A DNA stretch of 64,000 bases. Origin: Actibacterium sp. XHP0104. GTDB lineage: Bacteria; Pseudomonadota; Alphaproteobacteria; Rhodobacterales; Rhodobacteraceae. Location of the stretch: assembly GCF_025751515.1 (NCBI RefSeq), contig NZ_JAOWLE010000001.1, forward strand, positions 682,001 to 746,000, written 5' to 3'. Positions 50,351-60,609 of this stretch are shown here, in pieces (the first letter of the stretch is position 1; every line of letters begins with the position of its first letter). Under the pieces are notes generated by a model. It saw nothing but the letters and a program-made list of their open reading frames with translations. It was not told where the DNA came from and made no database searches. A program made the position numbers and the translations under genes.

Positions 50351-51517
50351 TCACGTCAGGCATTGCGCGGCAATCTCGCGCGCGGCCTGATCCATTTGCA
50401 TAACATTCTCAAGTTCGATCGGGGCGTCAATAAGGCCCGTTTGGCCCGAAACCCGGTCAAGAACCTGCTCAACTATGGCAGCCATTTGCAGGAAACCAGC
50501 CTCGCCCGCAATAAAAGCATCCAGCGCACGTTCCTTGGCGGCGTTGAAGGCCGCACCTGCCAGCCCGCCCATGGCCATCACCTCATAGGCCAGCCGCAGC
50601 GCGGGATAGCGTTGCGGATCGGGCGCGGTAAAGTTCAGCTGACCGATCCGCGCCAGGTTCAGCCGTTCGACCGGCAGGTCGGCGCGTTCGGGCCAGTTCA
50701 GCGCATATCCGATGGCGTGGCGCATGTCGGCGGCACCCAGATGCGCCATCAGCGCCCCGTCGCGAAAACCGACCAGAGCGTGAACCAGCGATTCAGGGTG
50801 TACCAACACCTCGATCTGATCGGGTGACGTTCCAAAGAACTCTTTTACCTCAATGACTTCCAGCGCCTTGTTGAACATGGACGCGCTGTCGATCGTGATG
50901 CGCTGACCCATGTTCCAGTTGGGATGGGTCGAGGCCTGGGCCAGCGTGGCGGTGGCCAGCTTCTCGACCGGCCAGTCGCGGAACGCGCCGCCTGAGGCGG
51001 TGATGATGATGCGTTCGACCGCGCCCATGTCTTCGCCCACCAGCCCCTGGAAAATGGCCGAATGTTCGCTGTCGACAGGCAGGATGGTGGCGCCATGCCG
51101 GCGCGCGGTTGCCATCAGCAAAGGCCCGGCGGTGACCAGGCTTTCCTTGTTGGCCAGGGCCAGAGTGGTGCCCTGTTCCAGCGCGCGCAGCCCCGGTTTC
51201 AGCCCCGCCGCGCCCACGATGGCCGACATGATCCAGTCGGCCGGGCGCTCGGCTGCGGCCTCGATTGCCTCGGTGCCGGCCGCAACTTCGATTCCTGTGC
51301 CGGCCAGCGCGTCCTTTAGGTCGGCATAGCAATCCTCATGCGCGGTGACGGCCAGATCGGCGCGCAGGGCGCGGGCCTGCTCGGCCAGCCGCGCCACGTT
51401 GCGCCCGCCGGTCAGGGCGACCACGTCATAGGCGTCGGCGCCCCCTGCCCGCGTGATCAGATCAACGGTGTTTTCACCGATCGATCCGGTCGCGCCGAAT
51501 ATCGTGATGCGCCGCAT
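50351..51517 (-). CDS. dxr: 1-deoxy-D-xylulose 5-phosphate reductoisomerase
   Basis: Second step of the MEP isoprenoid pathway, target of fosmidomycin. 388 residues: NADPH-binding FGATGSIGENT at about 7-17, LANKESLVTAG, LPVDSEHSAIFQ with the metal-binding acid residues, and ASGGAFRDWP. Feeds the isoprenyl precursor used by UppS encoded two genes upstream. Confidence 0.97.
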   Translation of the reverse strand: MRRITIFGATGSIGENTVDLITRAGGADAYDVVALTGGRNVARLAEQARALRADLAVTAHEDCYADLKDALAGTGIEVAAGTEAIEAAAERPADWIMSAIVGAAGLKPGLRALEQGTTLALANKESLVTAGPLLMATARRHGATILPVDSEHSAIFQGLVGEDMGAVERIIITASGGAFRDWPVEKLATATLAQASTHPNWNMGQRITIDSASMFNKALEVIEVKEFFGTSPDQIEVLVHPESLVHALVGFRDGALMAHLGAADMRHAIGYALNWPERADLPVERLNLARIGQLNFTAPDPQRYPALRLAYEVMAMGGLAGAAFNAAKERALDAFIAGEAGFLQMAAIVEQVLDRVSGQTGLIDAPIELENVMQMDQAAREIAAQCLT

Positions 51518-51521
51518 GCGG

Positions 51522-52310
51522 TCAGAATCCGATCACGGGCGCCAGACCCAGCGCCGTGATGATCAGCATCACCACCGATGCGCCCAGCAGCCCGTCGAAC
51601 CGGTCAAGCACCCCGCCATGGCCCGGGATCAGCGCCGAGCTGTCCTTGACGCCCATGCGCCGCTTGATCGCGCTTTCGGCGATGTCGCCCATCTGGCTGG
51701 CAAAGGACAACAGCGCCGAGATCAGCACCAGCCCAAGGCCCGCGCCGGTGAGCAGGTGAAAGATCAGACCGATCACCGCCGCCGAGATCCAGCCCGCCAC
51801 TGTGCCTGACCAGGTTTTCTTGGGGCTGATCGCCGGCCAGAACTTGGGCCCGCCCAACATGCGCCCTGCGAAATAGCCGAACACATCGGTGGCAACCACC
51901 ACCAGCACCAGCCAGATCATCCAGGCCAGACCCTGGGTGTCGCGGAACATGGCCAGCGCATAGCCGGCCAGCAGCACGGCCACGGCATAGACGGTAAAGA
52001 TGCGGCGATGGCGTTTCAGCAGGGTTGCTCCGGTCAGCGCCGGCGCGATGGTCAACGGCAAGGCATAGAATCCGTGCATGGTCGAGGCGACCATGATGCT
52101 GACGGCGCCCAGCATCCCGATCGGCACTGCCAGCGTTCGTTGGTCGGGGTTGGTCATGTGGACCAGCTCCCAGATCATCAGCAAGGTCACGATGCCCGCG
52201 AGGAAGGTAAAATATGCGCCGCCCGCCCAAAGCAACCCGATGCCGATCACGGCCATGGCTATGCCCGAGGCCACGCGCGTTTTCAGGTCTGCCCAGCGGT
52301 CCGAGGACAT
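51522..52310 (-). CDS. cdsA: Phosphatidate cytidylyltransferase
   Basis: Makes CDP-diacylglycerol, the precursor of all phospholipids. 262 residues with about seven to eight hydrophobic helices; the C-terminal signature spans SPKKTWSGTVAGWISAAV and the later SQMGDIAESAIKRRMGVKDS. The ATG lies directly at the uppS stop. Confidence 0.96.
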   Translation of the reverse strand: MSSDRWADLKTRVASGIAMAVIGIGLLWAGGAYFTFLAGIVTLLMIWELVHMTNPDQRTLAVPIGMLGAVSIMVASTMHGFYALPLTIAPALTGATLLKRHRRIFTVYAVAVLLAGYALAMFRDTQGLAWMIWLVLVVVATDVFGYFAGRMLGGPKFWPAISPKKTWSGTVAGWISAAVIGLIFHLLTGAGLGLVLISALLSFASQMGDIAESAIKRRMGVKDSSALIPGHGGVLDRFDGLLGASVVMLIITALGLAPVIGF

Positions 52311-53036
52311 CTAGACTTTTACCCCGCCATAGCGGCGTTCACGGTTGGCGTAACGCGCAACGATTTCGGCGAAATGGTCGCGGGTGAAATCGGGCCACAG
52401 GATCGGGGTGAATTCATATTCGGCATAGGCCGACTGCCACAGCAGGAAATTGCTGATCCGGGCCTCGCCGCTGGTGCGGATCACCAGGTCGGGGTCGGGC
52501 AGCACGCAGGTATCAAGGAACCGCGCCAAGGTTTCGGCATCGACATCGTCGGGGTTGATGCGGCCGGCGGCAACCTCATGCGCCATGCGCTTGGTGGCGC
52601 GGGCCACCTCGTCGCGGCCGCCATAGTTGATGGCCACGGTCATATGCACCAGGTCATTGCCGGCGGTCAGCTCTTCGAGCTCGTTCATCAGATCGACCAG
52701 TTTCGGCTCCAGCCGGTCGCGATCGCCGATAAAGCGCACGCGCACACCCTGTTTCAGCAGGGCCTGGGCCTCTTTGGTGATATAGCGGCGGAACAGCGTC
52801 ATCAGGCCGGTGACTTCGGCCTGGGTGCGTTTCCAGTTCTCGGTCGAGAAGGCAAAGATCGTCAGGTAGCGAATACCCAGATCAGGGCATGCGGCGACGA
52901 TCTCGCGCACGCGCGACGCCCCGGCCTGATGGCCGAACAGGCGCGGGCGACCGCGGTTCTGGGCCCAGCGGCCATTGCCATCCATGATGATGGCAACATG
53001 CTGCGGCCCGTTTTCTGGCGCTCCGGTTTCGGCCAA
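52311..53036 (-). CDS. uppS: Undecaprenyl (isoprenyl) diphosphate synthase
   Basis: Builds the C55 lipid carrier for wall and O-antigen synthesis. 241 residues: IIMDGNGRWAQNRG with catalytic Asp19, the hinge GASRVREIV, TIFAFSTENWKR, and the C-terminal RTSGEARISNFLLWQSAY. No suitable ATG or GTG precedes the core; a TTG at 53036 with GGGAGG 8 bases upstream decides the start. Confidence 0.95.
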   Translation of the reverse strand: MAETGAPENGPQHVAIIMDGNGRWAQNRGRPRLFGHQAGASRVREIVAACPDLGIRYLTIFAFSTENWKRTQAEVTGLMTLFRRYITKEAQALLKQGVRVRFIGDRDRLEPKLVDLMNELEELTAGNDLVHMTVAINYGGRDEVARATKRMAHEVAAGRINPDDVDAETLARFLDTCVLPDPDLVIRTSGEARISNFLLWQSAYAEYEFTPILWPDFTRDHFAEIVARYANRERRYGGVKV

Positions 53037-53077
53037 GCGAAACCTCCCTTTTATGTTCGCCGCGGCCTTCACGCAGA

Positions 53078-53644
53078 TCAGACTTGCATGATTTCCTGCT
53101 GCTTGACGTCCAGGGCCTTGTCGACCTTGGCAATCGCGCCGTCGGTCAGCTCCTGCACTTCGGATTCCCACAGCTTCTGGTCATCCTCGGACATGCCGGC
53201 GGCCTTGGCTTTCTTGACCTGATCCATGCCGTCGCGGCGCACGTTGCGGATGGCAACGCGGGCGTGTTCGGCATATTGGGCGGCCACCTTGGTCAGTTCG
53301 CGGCGGCGTTCCTCGTTCAATTCGGGGATCGGCAGCATGATGATGGTGCCGTTGGTCTGGGGGTTGATGCCCAGGCCCGATTCCATGATTGCTTTTTCGA
53401 CCTTGTTCACCAGCGACTTGTCCCAGACGTTGATGGTGACCATGCGCGGCTCGGGCACGTTGACGGTGCCGACCTGGTTGATCGGCGTCATCGCGCCATA
53501 GGCGTCGACCATCACCGGCTCGACCATCGAGGCCGAGGCCCGACCGGTGCGCAGCGACGAGAATTCGTGTTTGAGCGACGCCAGCGCGCCATCCATGCGG
53601 CGGCTCAGATCATCAAGGTCGATCTCAAGGTCTTCGTCGGACAT
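53078..53644 (-). CDS. frr: Ribosome recycling factor
   Basis: Splits post-termination ribosomes together with EF-G. 188 residues, two domains: long helical bundle and beta domain ([43 protein letters not shown]). Two ATGs 6 bases apart; that at 53644 has GAGGG 7 bases upstream and is preferred. Follows pyrH as in most bacteria. Confidence 0.97.
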   Translation of the reverse strand: MSDEDLEIDLDDLSRRMDGALASLKHEFSSLRTGRASASMVEPVMVDAYGAMTPINQVGTVNVPEPRMVTINVWDKSLVNKVEKAIMESGLGINPQTNGTIIMLPIPELNEERRRELTKVAAQYAEHARVAIRNVRRDGMDQVKKAKAAGMSEDDQKLWESEVQELTDGAIAKVDKALDVKQQEIMQV

Positions 53645-53698
53645 GCTCATACCCTCTTGTTCTTTGCAGGCGAAAGCCGTGTTGGAGATGCTATAGCC

Positions 53699-54436
53699 TT
53701 AACCATGCACGATTGTATAGGTGCCTTCTCCGGCAAGGATACCCCGGAAGCCGCCCGGTTCGTCCAGCGAGAAGACAATGATCGGCAGGCTGTTGTCACG
53801 TGCCAGCGCGATCGCCGAGGCATCCATCACCCCCAGATGCTTGGCCAGGACGTCGTCATAGCTGACCCGGTCATAGCGGACAGCATCGGCGTTCTTGACC
53901 GGATCCTTGTCATAGACGCCATCGACCTTGGTGCCCTTGAAGATCGCCTCGCAGGCCATCTCGTTGGCGCGCAGCGTGGCGGCGGTGTCGGTGGTGAAAT
54001 AGGGGTTGCCGGTGCCGGCGGCAAAGATGCAGACGCGTTTCTTTTCCAGGTGGCGCACGGCGCGGCGGCGGATATAGGGCTCGGCCACCTCATCCATGCG
54101 GATGGCCGAGATCACGCGGGTATGAATGCCCTGCGCCTCGAGCGCGGACTGCATCGCCAGCGCGTTCATCACGGTGGCCAGCATGCCCATATAGTCGGCG
54201 GTGGTGCGCTCCATCCCCTGGGCGCTGCCTTGCAGGCCGCGAAAGATGTTGCCGCCGCCGATGACCATGCAGATCTCGACGCCCATGTCGTGCACGGTCT
54301 TGACCTCGCGGGCGATGCGTTCGACCGTGGGCGGATGCAGGCCATATCCCTGCGTCCCCATCAGGGCCTCGCCCGAGATTTTCAGCATGACACGGCTGTA
54401 GGCAGGCGTCGGGCGGGAGGAGTTTCCGTCGCTCAT
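53699..54436 (-). CDS. pyrH: Uridylate kinase
   Basis: Converts UMP to UDP. 245 residues of the amino acid kinase fold: [41 protein letters not shown] and [16 protein letters not shown]. The ATG at 54436, with AAGGA 8 bases upstream, begins at [11 protein letters not shown]. First gene of the envelope block, divergent from miaA. Confidence 0.97.
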   Translation of the reverse strand: MSDGNSSRPTPAYSRVMLKISGEALMGTQGYGLHPPTVERIAREVKTVHDMGVEICMVIGGGNIFRGLQGSAQGMERTTADYMGMLATVMNALAMQSALEAQGIHTRVISAIRMDEVAEPYIRRRAVRHLEKKRVCIFAAGTGNPYFTTDTAATLRANEMACEAIFKGTKVDGVYDKDPVKNADAVRYDRVSYDDVLAKHLGVMDASAIALARDNSLPIIVFSLDEPGGFRGILAGEGTYTIVHG

Positions 54437-54530
54437 GGGGGTAATCCTTGGGTGTTGTCTTGGCGTTTGCAGCAAAATGTCGGAAAAGCGACCGAGGTTC
54501 AATGTATAACGCGAGGCTGAACTGGATCAT

Positions 54531-55400
54531 TTGCCGCATATCGACCCCGACCGCCCGGTTCTGATCGCGGGGCCGACGGCTTCGGGCAAGTCGGCGCTGG
54601 CGCTTGAGATCGCCGCGCGGCAGGGCGGCGTGATCGTCAATGCCGATGCGTTGCAGGTGTTCGACGGCTGGCGCGTGCTGACCGCGCGGCCCTCGGCCAT
54701 TGACGAGGCCGCCGCGCCGCATCGCCTGTATGGCCATGTGCCCTATGACGGCGACTATTCCGTCGGGCATTGGCTACGCGAGGTGGCGCCGTTGCTGATC
54801 GGCCCGGCGCGCCCCATCATCGTGGGCGGCACGGGTCTTTATTTCACCGCGCTGACCGAGGGGCTGGCCGATATCCCCCCGACCCCGCCCGCCATACGGG
54901 CCGAGGCCGACCGCCGCGTCGCCGCCGAGGGCCATGCGGGCCTGTTAGCCGAGCTTGACGCCCCGACCCGCGACCGGGTCGATCAGCTGAACCCTGTGCG
55001 GGTGCAGCGCGCCTGGGAGGTGCTGCGCGCCACCGGTCGCGGTCTGGCAGCGTGGCAGGATGACACCCCGCCCCCGCTGCTGCCGCTGCATCTGGCCCAG
55101 GCCTTTGTCATTGACGCCGATCGCGACTGGCTGGCCGAACGGATCGACTGCCGGTTCGACCTGATGCTAGACCACGGCGCGCTGGACGAGGCGCGCGCGA
55201 TGCTGCCGCGCTGGAACCCGGCCTATCTGTCGTCCAAGGCCATCGGCGCGCCCGAACTGATCGCCCATCTGCGCGGCGAGATGACGCTGGAGGCCGCGAC
55301 CGAGGCCGCCAAAATCGCCAGCCGCCAATATGCCAAGCGCCAGCGCACATGGTTTCGTGCCCGAATGAAGGCGTGGCACAAGTTGGTGATGCCCGGATGA
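54531..55400 (+). CDS. miaA: tRNA dimethylallyltransferase
   Basis: Transfers dimethylallyl to A37 of tRNAs reading U-initial codons. 289 residues: P-loop [10 protein letters not shown] at about 14-23, [29 protein letters not shown] and the late [16 protein letters not shown]. Start at TTG 54531 is inferred, since no ATG precedes the P-loop. The stop codon TGA at 55398-55400 overlaps the first GANTC of the downstream regulatory repeat region. Confidence 0.95.
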   Translation: MPHIDPDRPVLIAGPTASGKSALALEIAARQGGVIVNADALQVFDGWRVLTARPSAIDEAAAPHRLYGHVPYDGDYSVGHWLREVAPLLIGPARPIIVGGTGLYFTALTEGLADIPPTPPAIRAEADRRVAAEGHAGLLAELDAPTRDRVDQLNPVRVQRAWEVLRATGRGLAAWQDDTPPPLLPLHLAQAFVIDADRDWLAERIDCRFDLMLDHGALDEARAMLPRWNPAYLSSKAIGAPELIAHLRGEMTLEAATEAAKIASRQYAKRQRTWFRARMKAWHKLVMPG

Positions 55401-55471
55401 CTCGTATGAGCGAAAAGGCACGAATCGCACCTCTTTTCGTTTGATTCGCCGCGAATCACCTCATACGATTC
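55399..55471. promoter_or_regulatory. GANTC-rich nested repeat region upstream of the AraC-type gene
   Basis: Five GANTC sites (55399, 55422, 55443, 55453, 55467) lie in 73 bases. GACTCGTATGAG (55399-55410) and CTCATACGATTC (55460-55471) are inverted copies, 11 of 12 matching. GATTCGC-C-GCGAATC (55443-55457) is a perfect palindrome, and GAATC followed by ACCTC occurs twice in direct order. The block ends 26 bases before the start codon of the regulator, so it holds its promoter. Confidence 0.65.
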
Positions 55472-55497
55472 CAGAAAACAAACCATTGAGGCCGGCC

Positions 55498-56283
55498 ATG
55501 CATGCAAGCGATATGCGGATCATTCCCCTTCCGTCCCTGTTCAAGGGCGGCAAGTGGCGCGTCGAGGCGATGCGCAGCTACAGCGTCGATCAGCTGATCT
55601 GGATCTCGCGCGGCCAGGGACGCCTGACCGTGGGCGGCATCACCCGCGGCTTTGGCGCCCATAACGCGGTGTTCATCCCGGCCCGCACCATGCACAGTTT
55701 CGAAACCGCCGCCGGCGTGTTTGGCACGGCGGTCTTTTTTGGCCGCGACCACGGGCTGCCGCTGCCCGAAACCCCCTGCCACCTGCGGGTGCGCGACGCG
55801 CAGGATCAATCAGAGCTGGCGATCATTCTCGACAATCTTCAGCGCGAGGCCGAGGGCGACCGCCCTGCCCGGCTGCGTGCCATGACCTATCACGCCGGGC
55901 TGGTTTCGGTCTGGCTGGAACGGCACATCTTGGACCACGAGGATTCGCTGGCCACCAACAGCGCCGCGCGGCGGCTGGCGCGCCGTTATGCCGATATGGT
56001 TGAAAAGGACTTTCACACCGATCACTCGGTGTCGGATTACGCACGCGAGCTGGGCGTGACCTCGACCCATCTGACCCGCGTCTGCAAAGAGACCTGTGGC
56101 AAGACCGCGTCCGATTTCCTGGCCGACCGCAAGATCGCCGAGGCGCGACGCATGCTGGCCGACACGGGCCTGCCGGTGAAGCAGATCGCGCAGGGGCTGG
56201 GGTTCAACTCGCCCGCCTATTTCACCCGCACTTTCCACGGGCGCACCGGCAAGACCCCGCTGGATTTCCGCCGCTCGGTCTAG
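55498..56283 (+). CDS. AraC-family transcriptional regulator
   Basis: 261 residues: N-terminal cupin-like sensor region (about 10-150, [29 protein letters not shown]) and C-terminal AraC DNA-binding domain (about 165-258: [19 protein letters not shown] and [25 protein letters not shown]). The ATG at 55498 has GAGG 6 bases upstream. The ligand is not predictable. The repeats directly upstream are natural candidates for its own operator. Stop codon shared with the convergent transglycosylase gene through CTAG. Confidence 0.92.
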   Translation: MHASDMRIIPLPSLFKGGKWRVEAMRSYSVDQLIWISRGQGRLTVGGITRGFGAHNAVFIPARTMHSFETAAGVFGTAVFFGRDHGLPLPETPCHLRVRDAQDQSELAIILDNLQREAEGDRPARLRAMTYHAGLVSVWLERHILDHEDSLATNSAARRLARRYADMVEKDFHTDHSVSDYARELGVTSTHLTRVCKETCGKTASDFLADRKIAEARRMLADTGLPVKQIAQGLGFNSPAYFTRTFHGRTGKTPLDFRRSV

Positions 56284-56873
56284 TGGCCCCAGATGACGCG
56301 CACATAGTTGCGCGTTTCCTTGTAGGGCGGCACGCCGTTGTATTTCTCGACCGCCTTCGGCCCGGCATTATAGGCCGCCAGCGCCAGGCGCCAGCTGCCG
56401 AAGGTATTGTATTGCTGGCGCAGGTAACGCGCGCCGCCATCAAGGTTCTGATGCGGGTCATGCGGGTTGACGCCCAGGGTGCGCGCGGTCGCGGGCATCA
56501 GCTGCGCCAGCCCGATCGCGCCCTTGTGGCTTTTGGCGCGAGCGTTCCAGCCGCTTTCCTGCTGGACCAGTTTCAGAAACAGATCCTCGGGCACGCCGTG
56601 GCGGCGCGCCGCGTCGCGGGCGGGTTGCAGATAGGGGCTGTTCATCCGGCCCCAATAGGGCGTCGCGCCGAACTCTGACGGGGTGATGACCGGCGCCGGT
56701 TTAAGACGCACCGAGGCCGCGTATTGCTGCGAGGCGCGGTTGTCCAACACGTCGGTCTGCGACTTGAACAACATGGCGCGCGATTTGCTGCTGGCCGTGA
56801 CCTCGGCCCCGGCGCCTGCCGCGATGCAGGTCGCCATGCCCCAGATCACCAGGGCCTTGCCTGTTTTGATCAT
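56280..56873 (-). CDS. Lytic transglycosylase (SLT domain) protein
   Basis: 197-residue exported murein hydrolase: signal peptide (about 1-23), linker, and SLT domain from about 85 to the end, with catalytic Glu106 in QQESGWN, then [25 protein letters not shown] and [10 protein letters not shown]. Similar small transglycosylases often support secretion or envelope machines; none is adjacent. Divergent from ssb. Confidence 0.93.
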   Translation of the reverse strand: MIKTGKALVIWGMATCIAAGAGAEVTASSKSRAMLFKSQTDVLDNRASQQYAASVRLKPAPVITPSEFGATPYWGRMNSPYLQPARDAARRHGVPEDLFLKLVQQESGWNARAKSHKGAIGLAQLMPATARTLGVNPHDPHQNLDGGARYLRQQYNTFGSWRLALAAYNAGPKAVEKYNGVPPYKETRNYVRVIWGH

Positions 56874-57073
56874 CCCACCGTCCCTATATATTCAGCACGC
56901 GCAATATACGGATTTTTGCGCAAATCTCTAGCCCGGACGCGATTTTGCCGCAGTGCGATGGGCAGAGACTTGCCCGGCGACGCGGCGAAACGCGCAAGTT
57001 TCGCCTTTCATTAACCGGGCCGGGGTGATGTAACCGTAGCAACGAAACAGAAGGATTCGACAGGGAGAGACGC

Positions 57074-57586
57074 ATGGCCGGATCGGTGAACAAGGTAATT
57101 CTGGTGGGCAATCTTGGCCGTGACCCCGAGGTGCGCAGCTTTCAGAATGGCGGCAAGGTCTGCAATCTGCGCATTGCCACCTCGGAAAACTGGAAAGACC
57201 GCAATACCGGCGAACGCCGCGAGCGCACCGAATGGCATTCGGTCGCGATCTTTTCCGAGGGCCTGGTGCGCGTGTGCGAGCAATATCTGCGCAAGGGCAG
57301 CAAGGTTTACATCGAGGGCCAGCTGCAAACCCGCAAATGGCAGGATCAATCCGGCCAGGATCGCTATAGCACCGAGGTGGTTCTGCAAGGCTTCAACGGC
57401 ACGCTGATCATGCTGGATGGCCGCGAAGGCGGCGGTTCGGGTGGCGGTGGTGGCTATAGCGGTGGTCAACAGGGCGGCGGCTATGGCGGCGGCTATGACA
57501 ACCAGGGGGGCGGCGGCCAGGGCGGCGGTGGCTACGGCGGCCCGTCGGGCCCTGCGGGCGATCTGGACGACGAGATCCCGTTCTGA
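57074..57586 (+). CDS. ssb: Single-stranded DNA-binding protein
   Basis: 170 residues: OB-fold DNA-binding domain (1-112, [17 protein letters not shown]), a Gly/Gln-rich flexible linker (about 120-160), and the acidic tip DDEIPF that recruits partners such as RecG and RecO. AGGGAGAGA precedes the ATG. No LexA box is seen upstream. Confidence 0.97.
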   Translation: MAGSVNKVILVGNLGRDPEVRSFQNGGKVCNLRIATSENWKDRNTGERRERTEWHSVAIFSEGLVRVCEQYLRKGSKVYIEGQLQTRKWQDQSGQDRYSTEVVLQGFNGTLIMLDGREGGGSGGGGGYSGGQQGGGYGGGYDNQGGGGQGGGGYGGPSGPAGDLDDEIPF

Positions 57587-57621
57587 TGACAGGAGGCTGA
57601 CGTGACCCGCGGACCAAGATC

Positions 57622-58695
57622 ATGAGCTGGTCCATTTCCATAGGCCGGCTGCTCGGGTCGGAACTAAAGGTTCACGTCACTTTCTTTTTGCTGCTGTTCT
57701 GGATCGGCGCCGCGGCCTATGCGACGGCTGGCGCGGCGGCGGCGATCGACAGCGTGTTGTTCGTGGTGGCGCTGTTCGCCTGTGTGATCGCGCATGAATA
57801 CGGCCACGCCCTGACCGCGCGCCGGTTCGGCATTTCCACCCGCGATATCACCCTGCTGCCGATCGGCGGCATGGCGCGGCTGGAACGGATGCCGGAAAAC
57901 CCCAAACAGGAAATCCTGGTCGCCCTGGCTGGCCCGGCGGTGAATATCGTCATCTGGGCGGTGCTGGCGCTGGTGTTCGGGGCGCGGGCATCTTTGCAGG
58001 ACATGGCGGTCATCGGCGGGCAGGACGTGCCTTTCGTGACGCGGCTGGCCTCGGTCAACCTGTTCCTGGCGCTGTTCAACCTGCTGCCCGCCTTTCCGAT
58101 GGATGGCGGGCGGGTGCTGCGCGCGGTGATCGCGCTGTTTACCAACCGGGTGCGCGCGACCCAGCTGGCGGCGATTGCCGGGCAGATCATGGCGTTTCTC
58201 TTTGGTTTTCTGGGCCTGACCTCGGGGAATTTTCTGCTGCTGCTGATCGCGTTTTTCGTGTTCATGGCTGCGGGGGCCGAAAGTTCGGACGTTCAATTGC
58301 GCAGCCTTGCGCGCAGCATGCTGGCCCGCGACGCGATGATCACCAGCTTTGAAAGCCTGATGCCCGGTGACAGCCTGTCAGCCGCCGACATGACGCTGAT
58401 CCGCACCACGCAGCATGAATTCCCGGTGCTCAATCCCGATGGCACTTTGGCCGGGTTCCTGACCCGCAGCGCGATCTTCAAGGCCCATCACGCCGAGCAC
58501 AAGCCGCGCCAGGTGGCCGAATTGATGGTGCAGGCCCCGGCCCTGCCCCTGAACGCGAAGCTCAGCCAGGTGCTGGACGCGATGCAGGATGGCGGCACCC
58601 CCGCCGTGGCCATCACCGGCCCGGGCGGCCAGGTGATCGGCTATATCACCCGCGAGAATATCGGCGAGCTGATAGTCGTCAGCAACCGCGCCTAG
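57622..58695 (+). CDS. Site-2 protease family membrane metallopeptidase with CBS domains
   Basis: 357 residues, M50 family class of the SpoIVFB type: zinc motif HEYGH at 58-62 within a membrane helix, the second motif NLLPAFPMDGGR near residue 155, about six hydrophobic segments up to residue 220, then two CBS domains (about 235-355) that may bind adenine nucleotides and gate the protease. The substrate is unknown. 35 bases after ssb; stop shared with aroB through CTAG. Confidence 0.92.
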   Translation: MSWSISIGRLLGSELKVHVTFFLLLFWIGAAAYATAGAAAAIDSVLFVVALFACVIAHEYGHALTARRFGISTRDITLLPIGGMARLERMPENPKQEILVALAGPAVNIVIWAVLALVFGARASLQDMAVIGGQDVPFVTRLASVNLFLALFNLLPAFPMDGGRVLRAVIALFTNRVRATQLAAIAGQIMAFLFGFLGLTSGNFLLLLIAFFVFMAAGAESSDVQLRSLARSMLARDAMITSFESLMPGDSLSAADMTLIRTTQHEFPVLNPDGTLAGFLTRSAIFKAHHAEHKPRQVAELMVQAPALPLNAKLSQVLDAMQDGGTPAVAITGPGGQVIGYITRENIGELIVVSNRA

Positions 58696-59798
58696 GCGGC
58701 CAGGGCTTCGCTCAGCAGTTGCCGCACCAGCGCCGGATCGACATCCGAGGTGACAAAGGCATCGCCGATACCGCGCGCCAGGATGAACCGCAGCTTGCCG
58801 TCCAGCACCTTTTTATCCTGCGCCATCAGCGCCATCAGACCATCGGCATCGGGCAGCTCGCCGGGGATGGCGCGCAGGTCTTTCTTCATGCCCATCGCAT
58901 CCAGATGCGCGCGAATGCGAGACGGGTCTTCCTGGCTGCACAGGCCCATGCGCTGGGACAGTTCAAACGCCAGCGCACAGCCGATCGCCACGCCCTCGCC
59001 ATGCAGCAAGCGGTCGCCATAGCCCGTCGCGGCCTCGAGCGCGTGACAGAAGGTATGGCCCAGATTCAAGAGCGCGCGGTCGCCCTGTTCGGTCTCGTCG
59101 CGCACGACGATCTCGGCCTTCATCTCGACCGAGCGGCGCACGGCGCGGATGCGCGCGGCCTGATCGCCCGAGGCCAGCGCGGGGCCGTTTTGTTCCAGCC
59201 AGTCAAAGAATTTCGCGTCACCCAGCAGCCCGTATTTCACCACCTCGCCGTAACCGGCCAGGAAATCGCGCGGCTTTAGCGTGCCCAAGACGTCGATATC
59301 GGCCAGCACCAGCGAGGGCTGGTGAAAGGCGCCGATCAGGTTCTTGCCCTGTTTCGAATTGATCCCGGTCTTGCCCCCCACAGAGCTATCAACCTGCGCC
59401 AACAGCGAGGTCGGGATCTGCACGAAGCGCACGCCCCGGCGCAGCACCGCGGCGGCAAATCCGGCCAGATCGCCGATCACCCCGCCCCCCAAGGCCACGA
59501 CCATGCCGCGCCGTTCGACCTTTTGCTCGATCAGCCATTCCACCGCGCGGCTGAACTGATCCCAGCCCTTGGTGGACTCGCCCTCGGGCAGCGCCAGCGC
59601 GGTCATTTCGATGCCCGAGGCCGCCAGCCCGGCGCGCAGGGTTTCCAGGTGCAGCGCGCCCACGGTTTCGTCGGTTAGCACCGCCACCTTGGGCGTGTGC
59701 AGCAGCGGCGCGATGAATTCGCCCGCGCGCGGCAGCAGGCCAGGGCCGATATGGATGTCGTATTCGCGGCCTTCCAGCGGAACGTGAACGGTTTCCAT
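58692..59798 (-). CDS. aroB: 3-dehydroquinate synthase
   Basis: Second step of the shikimate pathway. 368 residues: NAD-binding ALGGGVIGDLAGFAAA, IPTSLLAQVDSSVGGKTGIN, and the metal-binding Glu/His residues in GYGEVVKYG, LNLGHTFCHA and LLHGEGVAIG. Six bases after aroK, a common pairing; the class II DAHP synthase at 16.1-17.5 kb supplies its substrate. Confidence 0.97.
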   Translation of the reverse strand: METVHVPLEGREYDIHIGPGLLPRAGEFIAPLLHTPKVAVLTDETVGALHLETLRAGLAASGIEMTALALPEGESTKGWDQFSRAVEWLIEQKVERRGMVVALGGGVIGDLAGFAAAVLRRGVRFVQIPTSLLAQVDSSVGGKTGINSKQGKNLIGAFHQPSLVLADIDVLGTLKPRDFLAGYGEVVKYGLLGDAKFFDWLEQNGPALASGDQAARIRAVRRSVEMKAEIVVRDETEQGDRALLNLGHTFCHALEAATGYGDRLLHGEGVAIGCALAFELSQRMGLCSQEDPSRIRAHLDAMGMKKDLRAIPGELPDADGLMALMAQDKKVLDGKLRFILARGIGDAFVTSDVDPALVRQLLSEALAA

Positions 59799-59804
59799 GT
59801 CGTC

Positions 59805-60350
59805 TTAGCCTTTCGTCAGCACATCGGGTCGGGTCAGCAGCGCGTCGATCACCGCATCGGTGGTTTGCTCGACCGAGTATTCTGGCCGGGTCTGCACGTG
59901 CAGATCGGACATCGCATAGAACGGATCACGCGCGGCATATAGCTCGGCGAGCGTCTTGAACGGATCGGGCGTGCGCAGCAAGGGGCGCGTGTCCTTGTGC
60001 TTGACCCGGTTCCACAGCAGATCAAGGTCAGCCTTCAGCCAGACCGACACGCCGCGATCCGAGATCATCTTGCGGTTGGCATCCGACAGGAACGCGCCGC
60101 CGCCGGTGGACAGCACACAGCGCTCGGTATCCAGCAGACGGCCGATCACCTGGCTTTCCTTGCGGCGAAAGAAGGGTTCGCCGTCGCGGGCAAAGATCTC
60201 GGCGATGGTCATGTTGGCGGCTTTGACGATTTCCTCGTCACTGTCCAGGAACGGCACCCCCAAACGGCGCGCAAGGGCGGTGCCGATCGCGGTTTTACCC
60301 GCCCCCATCATGCCCACCATCACCACGGTTTTCTTCAGGTGCCACGTCAA
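59805..60350 (-). CDS. aroK: Shikimate kinase
   Basis: Phosphorylates shikimate. 181 residues: P-loop GMMGAGKT at 13-20, shikimate-binding DSDEEI (Asp in the DxD-like segment) and FFRRKESQVI, GGGAF loop. The start is uncertain: a TTG at 60350 with GAGAGG 9 bases upstream is chosen; a much longer frame upstream has no similarity to the family. First gene of aroK-aroB, divergent from a micropeptide gene. Confidence 0.94.
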   Translation of the reverse strand: MTWHLKKTVVMVGMMGAGKTAIGTALARRLGVPFLDSDEEIVKAANMTIAEIFARDGEPFFRRKESQVIGRLLDTERCVLSTGGGAFLSDANRKMISDRGVSVWLKADLDLLWNRVKHKDTRPLLRTPDPFKTLAELYAARDPFYAMSDLHVQTRPEYSVEQTTDAVIDALLTRPDVLTKG

Positions 60351-60474
60351 AACCGGCAACCTCTCGCCTGCTGTGTAAATTTCACCCTTCAATGGCGTGA
60401 ACTTGCAAAAAATACCATATATAATCGCAGATAAATTCAACACGCCGACACGCGGCGCAATAAGAGCAGGACAT

Positions 60475-60609
60475 ATGGGGCGTATTCTAAAGCTATTGGT
60501 TTTCCTCATCCTCGTCGGCATGGCCGGCCTGGCGGGCTATGCCTATCTGGGCGATATCGAGCCCGAAACCCGCCAGGTCACACAGCCTGTGGTTCTGGAT
60601 GTTCGCTAA
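60475..60609 (+). CDS. 44-residue single-helix membrane peptide
   Basis: Short protein with a basic N terminus (MGRILK), one transmembrane helix (about 7-27, LLVFLILVGMAGLAGYAYLG) and a short acidic tail (DIEPETRQVTQPVVLDVR) predicted to be periplasmic. Not recognised. CAGGA stands 5 bases before the ATG at 60475. Its end overlaps the start of the next gene by 11 bases, so the two are probably translated together. Confidence 0.7.
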   Translation: MGRILKLLVFLILVGMAGLAGYAYLGDIEPETRQVTQPVVLDVR

